This document shows, piece after piece, positions 15,138 to 19,994 of a stretch of DNA of 19,994 bases. The notes under the pieces are model-generated. The model did no database searches, was not told the origin of the DNA, and saw nothing but the letters and a program-made list of their open reading frames with translations. Position 1 is the stretch's first letter, and each line of letters begins with the position of its first letter. The position numbers were made by a program, and so were the translations under genes. The DNA is from an uncultured Opitutia bacterium. GTDB taxonomy: Bacteria; Verrucomicrobiota; Verrucomicrobiia; Opitutales; UBA953. The stretch is from NCBI GenBank assembly GCA_903910245.1, contig CAIVYX010000023.1:1-19994 (forward strand), read 5' to 3'.

Positions 15138-16493
15138 TCAGAGAGTCTCAAAATCAGCTTCGACCGCAGCCTTGAAGGATTGGGACCAACGTTCGACCTC
15201 GGACTTGTCCTGGTGCTCGACAAGGATGCGCAGCTTATTCTCGGTGCCGGAGTAGCGGATGAGATGGCGTCCGGCATTACCGAAAGCAGCGTCAGCCTTA
15301 CGGATCTCCTCCTGCAGGGTGTTGAGCTGGACTAGCGGGATGCGCGACCGGACCTTGAGGTTGACCAACACCTGAGGGTATTCGCGCATGCCGGCGGCGA
15401 GATCGGCCAAGGTGGCCCCTTTCTTGCGCATGAAACGCAGCACCTGCAGGGCACTCAGGATTCCGTCGCCCGTGGAGGCGTAGTCGGAGAAGATTAGGTG
15501 CCCGGAGTTTTCGCCGCCGAATGAATAGCCGCCCTTACGCAGGGCTTCGATGACATGTCGGTCACTGACGGCGGTGGTGACCACACCGATGCTCGCCTTA
15601 CGCATGGCCTCATGCAGGCCGAGGTTGGACATTACCGTACAGACCATGGAATTACCAGAGAGCTTGCCCTCTTCCTTCAACGCCAAGGCACAGAGCGCCA
15701 GGATACGGTCGCCGGAGACGGTCGCGCCGCTGGCATCCGAGAAGATCACCCGGTCAGCATCGCCATCGAGCGAGATACCGACGTCGGCACCCTGCTCTTT
15801 CACGATCTTACCAGCAAACTCCGGATAAAGCGCGCCCACGCCAGCGTTGATATTGATGCCATCGGGTTCGACGCCGAGCTTCACGACCTTGGCGCCGAGT
15901 TCTTTGAAGATGAGCGGAGCCAGAAGATAGCCGGCGCCATGTCCGCAATCGACGACGATTTTCATGCCGTCGAGGTGGGCACTACCCAGACTCTGCTTCA
16001 CGAATTCGATGTAACGACCGCGGGCGTCATCGATACGGTAGGCTTTGCCAATTTTGTCACCTGTCACGCCGTTCGCCTTCACGTCATAGAGCACTTCCTG
16101 TTCAACGAGCTTTTCGAGGTCATCCGAAAGTTTAAAGCCATCTGGGCCGAAGATTTTTAGGCCATTATCTTCATAGGGGTTATGCGAAGCAGTGAGCATG
16201 ATACCCGCGCCGCAGCCCATCGACTTGGTCAGATGCGCCACCGCCGGTGTCGGCATTGGACCGACCAGGAACACGTCCATCCCGCTCGAAACCAGGCCGC
16301 TCGTCAAAGCGGTCTCAAGCATGTAGCCGGAGATTCGCGTGTCCTTGCCGATGATGACGCGGTTATGGTTGGCCCCGCTGGAGCGCAGCACCCGGGAAAT
16401 AGCCTGCCCGATGCGGAGAGCGATTTCAGGCGTGATCGGGTATTCGTTCGCCTTACCGCGGATGCCGTCCGTGCCGAAGAGTTTGGTCGCCAT
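15138..16493 (-). CDS. glmM: Phosphoglucosamine mutase
   Basis: This enzyme interconverts glucosamine-6-phosphate and glucosamine-1-phosphate in the UDP-GlcNAc pathway. At 451 residues it is typical in length. Its signatures are the N-terminal FGTDGIRG, the catalytic phosphoserine loop TASHNP (Ser103), the magnesium loop DGDADR (243-248), the sugar-binding GGENSGH (326-332) and the C-terminal phosphate-binding RYSGTENKLRI (413-423). The ASHNP context with YEDNGLK separates it from phosphoglucomutases. It is the first gene of the glm run. The TGA is followed after one base by the next start. The region before its ATG is AT-rich, with no Shine-Dalgarno motif. Confidence 0.97.
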   Translation of the reverse strand: MATKLFGTDGIRGKANEYPITPEIALRIGQAISRVLRSSGANHNRVIIGKDTRISGYMLETALTSGLVSSGMDVFLVGPMPTPAVAHLTKSMGCGAGIMLTASHNPYEDNGLKIFGPDGFKLSDDLEKLVEQEVLYDVKANGVTGDKIGKAYRIDDARGRYIEFVKQSLGSAHLDGMKIVVDCGHGAGYLLAPLIFKELGAKVVKLGVEPDGININAGVGALYPEFAGKIVKEQGADVGISLDGDADRVIFSDASGATVSGDRILALCALALKEEGKLSGNSMVCTVMSNLGLHEAMRKASIGVVTTAVSDRHVIEALRKGGYSFGGENSGHLIFSDYASTGDGILSALQVLRFMRKKGATLADLAAGMREYPQVLVNLKVRSRIPLVQLNTLQEEIRKADAAFGNAGRHLIRYSGTENKLRILVEHQDKSEVERWSQSFKAAVEADFETL

Positions 16494-16778
16494 GTCATTA
16501 TTGGGTATTTTCCCATGCTTTTGACAAGCCCAAATGACTGAAAGCAGTCCTTTATGAAATATATGATTGCTGCGGTCATTAATACAGAAGGCCGGCGGCG
16601 GAGACCGCTAAAACCGCAATTTAAGGAGACGACAATCGACCGAAACACTTCGAGCGAGCAAATGTACTCCGGGTAGCGTGAGGTAAGCGTAATGAAAGTT
16701 TATGAAATGAGTAATAATCCTAGGATCTGATTCGCCGTTCGACAGGAACTGTCGGGACAAGTTGAGTGTCTTTACCCC
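16494..16778. promoter_or_regulatory. AT-rich divergent intergenic region between glmM and the cytochrome/DUF1549 gene
   Basis: This 285-nt gap is clearly richer in A and T than its surroundings and should hold two divergent promoters. Minus-strand candidates include TATATT near 16558-16563 (reading CATATATTTCAT) and an AATAAT directly before the glmM start. On the plus strand, TAATAAT at 16712-16718 could be a -10, without a good -35. Short inverted repeats are GACTG-aaag-CAGTC (16535-16548) and the stronger dyad at 16740-16754. A minus-strand open frame crosses the gap (16608-16790), but its translation has no family-like features. Confidence 0.45.
16740..16754. promoter_or_regulatory. Perfect 6-bp dyad upstream of the cytochrome/DUF1549 gene
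   Basis: CGACAG-GAA-CTGTCG is a perfect inverted repeat with a 3-nt centre, ending 24 nt before the ATG at 16779. This is a suitable place for a repressor or activator site, or a small hairpin in the leader. Only one copy was seen, so its role is a guess. Confidence 0.25.
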
Positions 16779-19700
16779 ATGCGTTCTCACGCACTCGCTT
16801 TCCTTTTTTTCTCTGTCGCCACCTCAGCTTGGTCGGCCGATGCGCCCGTAGACTTTAATCGCGAGGTGCGCCCCATCCTGTCCGATCGTTGCTATGGCTG
16901 CCATGGCCCCGATGCGGATAAAGGCCGCAAGGCCGGTCTTCGTCTGGATGAACTCGCCGGCGCCACGAAGAAACTCAAGAGCGGTGACATCGCAATCGTC
17001 CCGGGCGACCTCGAGAAAAGCATGATGGCCCATCGCATCCTCTCGACTGATCCGGAAGAGATCATGCCGCCGCCTGAGTTGCATCGTCCGCTTTCCCCGC
17101 CGGAGAAGGACATTCTGCGTCGCTGGATCAAGCAAGGGGCTAAATACGATCGGCACTGGGCCTTCGTCAGCCCCGAATCTCATGCGACCCCCGCCATCGC
17201 CGATTCCTCTTGGGCCAAAGATCCGCTCGACGCCTTCATCGCTGACAAGGCCGCCAAAGCCGGGCTCAAATCTTCCGTCGCCGCTGATCGTACCACCCTG
17301 CTCCGCCGTGCGTCTTTTGCGCTGACGGGCTTACCTCCGACCAATGCCGAGGTCGACGCCTTCCTGTCCGACCAGTCTTCGGACGCTTACGAAAAACGAG
17401 TCGATGCGATGCTGGCTTCTCCCCGTTTCGGCGAACATATCGCCGTGGGCTGGCTGGACCTTTCCCGATATGCCGACACCTGGGGCTACACGGGAGACAA
17501 AGCTATGTTCGCCTGGCCTTGGCGCGACTGGGTCCTCAAGGCCTTCAACGACAACAAGCCCTACGACCAATTCCTGACCGAACAACTCGCGGGCGACCTT
17601 CTGCCTAATCCGACCCAGGATCAGCGTGTGGCGACGGCCTATAATCGCCTTCACCGCATGACCTTTGAGGGCGGTTCGATTGCCGAGGAATTCCGCCAGG
17701 ATGGTATCAACGACCGCGTGATGACCGCCGGCTACGGCTTCATGGGACTCACAATGGAGTGTTCCCGCTGCCACGACCATAAGTACGATCCGATCTCGCA
17801 GCGCGACTACTACTCGATGGCGGCGATGTTCGGCGACCAGAATGAGAACGGACTCTTGTCTTTCCATGGCGAAGTCCCGCCGCCTTTCGTCCGTCTCTAC
17901 AAGTCCGACGATGACCGGAAGAAGGAAGCCGAACTTCGCGCCACGGTTATGTCGGCCGAGACGGCGGTTAGCGCAATCCGTACTATCGCCGTCGAAGGCA
18001 AGGTGACGGTACCCACCCCCGTCGCCCACTATCCGCTCGAAGCTTTCACGAAGACGGGAATCGATGATAGCGTTGCGGGCCGTAAGCCAGCCAAGTTCGA
18101 GCGTCGGGGCTCCCCCGAAGACCTTCAGCTTGTTCCCGGCGTCAAAGGCCAAGCGGTGAAGTTCGATGGTGATGCCGGCTTCATCCTTCCGGAACTCAAG
18201 CAGCTCGGCCGCTTCGATGCGTTCACGTTCTCAGCCTTCCTTCGTCTTGGCGAGAAGAACACCCGCGCCACGGTGCTCCACGCCACTGGTTTCTACACCG
18301 GTGATGGCGATGCTTCGGGCGTCGAACTTCTGGTCGATCACGGCAAACTTCGCTGGAGCATGATCCACCTCTGGCCCAACAGCGCGGCGTCTATTGAGAC
18401 GCCGACCGAGCTTCCGGTCGGCGCCTGGCAACGCGTGACGGTCACTTACGACGGCTCTTCCAAGGCTTCCGGACTCCGCGTGTATCTCGATGGACTTGAA
18501 GTGAAGACGACGGTCGTACGCGATACGCTCCACGCCAAGCCTCGCGATAACGCCCTTGAGATCGGCTCGCGTTCCCGCGACGCGGGCTTCCGCAACGGCT
18601 CACTGGACGAAATCCAGGTGTGGCGCGCCTCCCTCACGGCGGCTGAAGTCGCGGTGCTGCATGGCGCCGACGCTTTGACTCTACCGGCTTCAGTTCTAGC
18701 CGAGCATGCCCGCCTTCGGGCCGATCCAGTTTATACTCAGGCTTGGTCTCGCCTGCAAGAAGCCCAGCGAGCCCTCGCCGCGCATCAGGAGTCGGCACCG
18801 ACCTTCTTCGCGATGGAGCACTCTGAGCTCGCCCAGAAAAGCTACGTACTGACCCGTGGCGAGTACGACAAGCCCGACCTCACCAAACCGTGCGGGCCCG
18901 GCGTTCCCGCGCGCATCTTCCCGTGGAACGATTCACTCCCAAAGAACCGCCTCGGTCTCGCGCGCTGGCTGACCGATCCGAAGAACCCGCTGGCTTCACG
19001 CGTGATCATCAACCGTCTCTGGGCCCAGGTCTTCGGCTCCGGCCTGGTCGCGACCAGCGAGAACCTTGGCATGCAGGGTGACCTGCCGACGCATCCTGAA
19101 TTGCTCGACACGTTGGCCGTCGACTTCATTCGCAGCGGTTGGAACACCAAGGCGATGCTGCGCCGGTTCGTCCTAAGCGCCACCTTCCGCCAGTCTTCAA
19201 CCCCGACGGCTGAAGCACGCGAAAAAGACCCTTCGAACAAGTATCTCGCCCGCGGTCCTGTCCTCCGCCTAACAGCCGAGATGGTCCGCGACCAAGCTTT
19301 GCTCGCCGCAGGCACACTCGTCGAGAAAGTCGGCGGTGAAAGCGTCCAGGAGTCCGCCCGCCGTCGGAGTATCTACACTTATCGGAAGCGCACAGCTCCT
19401 CCCGATAATATGCTGATCTTCGACGCCGGTTCGCGCGAAATCTGTCAGCCCAAGCGTCTCAACACGAATACCCCGTTACAGGCGCTGGTGCTGCTTAATA
19501 ATCCTGGTTTCGTCGAAGCCGCCAAGAGCCTTGCCGTCAAAGTGAGTAAGGCGTCGGCCGAACCATCCGCTCAGATCGTGGCCGCCTTCCGCCACGTCTG
19601 CACGCGTGACCCTCGTCCATCCGAACTCGCCGCGCTCAACGAGCTCTACGCGATTCAGAAGGCCGCACCTCCGCAAATTGCTCCCGTGCCCGTAAAGTTC

Positions 19701-19859
19701 GTAGTAGCCGGGCCTAAGGCCGACCCGAAGGCGAAGAAGCGATCGGCACCTGTGCCGGCTCCGTCTGGACCAATGATGCCCGCCGACCCATCCCTTGCCG
19801 CCCTCACCCTCGTCTGTTCGACCATTTTGGCGAGCGATGCGGCGGTCACCTCTCGCTAA
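16779..19859 (+). CDS. Planctomycete-type cytochrome c / DUF1549 / LamG / DUF1553 protein
   Basis: This is a secreted 1026-residue protein. In order it has a signal peptide (1-20, AWSA before the cut), a PSCyt1 cytochrome domain with heme motif CYGCH (38-42) and a likely Met-ligand region at EEIMPPPE, and a DUF1549 domain (about 146-355) ending with a second heme-type CSRCH (328-332). A LamG/concanavalin-like domain follows (about 411-624, with GQAVKFDGDAGF and GSLDEIQVWR). A DUF1553 domain starts at PKNRLGLARWLTDPKNPLASR (about 720). Near the end a Pro/Ala/Lys-rich stretch (about 963-1000) interrupts DUF1553. Such proteins abound in Planctomycetota and Verrucomicrobiota and are tentatively linked to extracellular polymer or sugar oxidation; the reaction is unknown. 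The DUF1501 gene follows after 2 nt. Confidence 0.95.
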   Translation: MRSHALAFLFFSVATSAWSADAPVDFNREVRPILSDRCYGCHGPDADKGRKAGLRLDELAGATKKLKSGDIAIVPGDLEKSMMAHRILSTDPEEIMPPPELHRPLSPPEKDILRRWIKQGAKYDRHWAFVSPESHATPAIADSSWAKDPLDAFIADKAAKAGLKSSVAADRTTLLRRASFALTGLPPTNAEVDAFLSDQSSDAYEKRVDAMLASPRFGEHIAVGWLDLSRYADTWGYTGDKAMFAWPWRDWVLKAFNDNKPYDQFLTEQLAGDLLPNPTQDQRVATAYNRLHRMTFEGGSIAEEFRQDGINDRVMTAGYGFMGLTMECSRCHDHKYDPISQRDYYSMAAMFGDQNENGLLSFHGEVPPPFVRLYKSDDDRKKEAELRATVMSAETAVSAIRTIAVEGKVTVPTPVAHYPLEAFTKTGIDDSVAGRKPAKFERRGSPEDLQLVPGVKGQAVKFDGDAGFILPELKQLGRFDAFTFSAFLRLGEKNTRATVLHATGFYTGDGDASGVELLVDHGKLRWSMIHLWPNSAASIETPTELPVGAWQRVTVTYDGSSKASGLRVYLDGLEVKTTVVRDTLHAKPRDNALEIGSRSRDAGFRNGSLDEIQVWRASLTAAEVAVLHGADALTLPASVLAEHARLRADPVYTQAWSRLQEAQRALAAHQESAPTFFAMEHSELAQKSYVLTRGEYDKPDLTKPCGPGVPARIFPWNDSLPKNRLGLARWLTDPKNPLASRVIINRLWAQVFGSGLVATSENLGMQGDLPTHPELLDTLAVDFIRSGWNTKAMLRRFVLSATFRQSSTPTAEAREKDPSNKYLARGPVLRLTAEMVRDQALLAAGTLVEKVGGESVQESARRRSIYTYRKRTAPPDNMLIFDAGSREICQPKRLNTNTPLQALVLLNNPGFVEAAKSLAVKVSKASAEPSAQIVAAFRHVCTRDPRPSELAALNELYAIQKAAPPQIAPVPVKFVVAGPKADPKAKKRSAPVPAPSGPMMPADPSLAALTLVCSTILASDAAVTSR

Positions 19860-19861
19860 TC

Positions 19862-19994
19862 ATGCATCCCTTTAAGCCCAGTTACGACAGCCTGATGCAG
19901 CATACGCGTCGGCACTTCCTCGGCACCTCCGCTCTCGGCCTTGGCGCCCTGGCGATGCGTGGGATCGTCGGTGACGCCCAAGCGGCCACCTTGC
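19862..19994 (+). CDS. DUF1501 family protein with Tat signal, N-terminal part (cut by window edge)
   Basis: The first 44 codons are present, starting at the ATG 2 nt after the preceding TAA. A twin-arginine signal, TRRHFLGTSALGLGALAM, lies at about residues 15-32, and the product begins MHPFKPSYDSLMQH. This N-terminus and the position right after a DUF1549/DUF1553 gene match the DUF1501 partner found with it in Planctomycetota and Verrucomicrobiota, an exported, sulfatase-like (alkaline-phosphatase-fold) protein. The domain itself lies outside the window, so the family is inferred from signal type and context. Confidence 0.8.
   Translation, partial: MHPFKPSYDSLMQHTRRHFLGTSALGLGALAMRGIVGDAQAATL

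Noticed and set aside
16608..16790. A 60-codon minus-strand frame in the glmM/DUF1549 gap
   Set aside because: It overlaps the start of the DUF1549 gene, has no recognisable features, and lies where promoters are expected.

Overview
The window is GC-rich, densely coded chromosomal DNA that looks like a Verrucomicrobiota bacterium, probably of the Opitutia side. This is inferred from protein style, not from a marker tree. The main hints are a 1026-residue cytochrome/DUF1549/LamG/DUF1553 protein followed directly by a Tat-signal DUF1501 protein (a pair typical of Planctomycetota and Verrucomicrobiota), a Tat-exported Gfo/Idh/MocA oxidoreductase with a QKP motif, and an HU/IHF-type protein. No insertion sequence, prophage, CRISPR array or rRNA gene was seen.

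Layout from left to right. 1-2262, minus strand: trpB, yicC and an HU-family gene cut by the left edge, with trpB and yicC 2 nt apart. 2368-3330, plus: uppP, which recycles the undecaprenyl lipid carrier. 3338-4717, minus: a secreted oxidoreductase. 5015-9551, plus: the rod-shape and elongation operon mreB-mreC-mreD-mrdA (PBP2). 9548-10108, minus: an L,D-transpeptidase-like gene squeezed between mrdA and asd and overlapping both. 10102-11692, plus: asd (diaminopimelate/lysine/threonine pathway) and a short RlmB-like rRNA methyltransferase. 11749-11999: two near-identical tRNA-Lys genes (UUU and CUU). 12022-12336, minus: a small protein made of two exactly spaced Cys4 zinc-binding modules. 12411-16493, minus: glmM, a GlmU-like protein, and glmS, separated by 1-2 nt. 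16779-19994, plus: the cytochrome/DUF1549/DUF1553 gene and the start of the DUF1501 gene.

Most of the window serves cell-envelope construction. GlmS, GlmM and the GlmU-like protein lead to UDP-GlcNAc. Asd feeds meso-diaminopimelate. UppP recycles the lipid carrier. MreBCD and PBP2 direct side-wall insertion, and the L,D-transpeptidase-like protein belongs to a peptidoglycan cross-linking family.

The most unusual signals are these: no Shine-Dalgarno sequence at normal spacing in front of any of the 18 protein starts; a recurring TGACCATG start context; the tandem Cys4 protein with an exact 51-residue internal period; the GlmU-like protein whose nucleotidyltransferase half is reduced; and the L,D-transpeptidase-like gene that shares both ends with its neighbours. 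I found no clear new multi-gene defence or mobile system.
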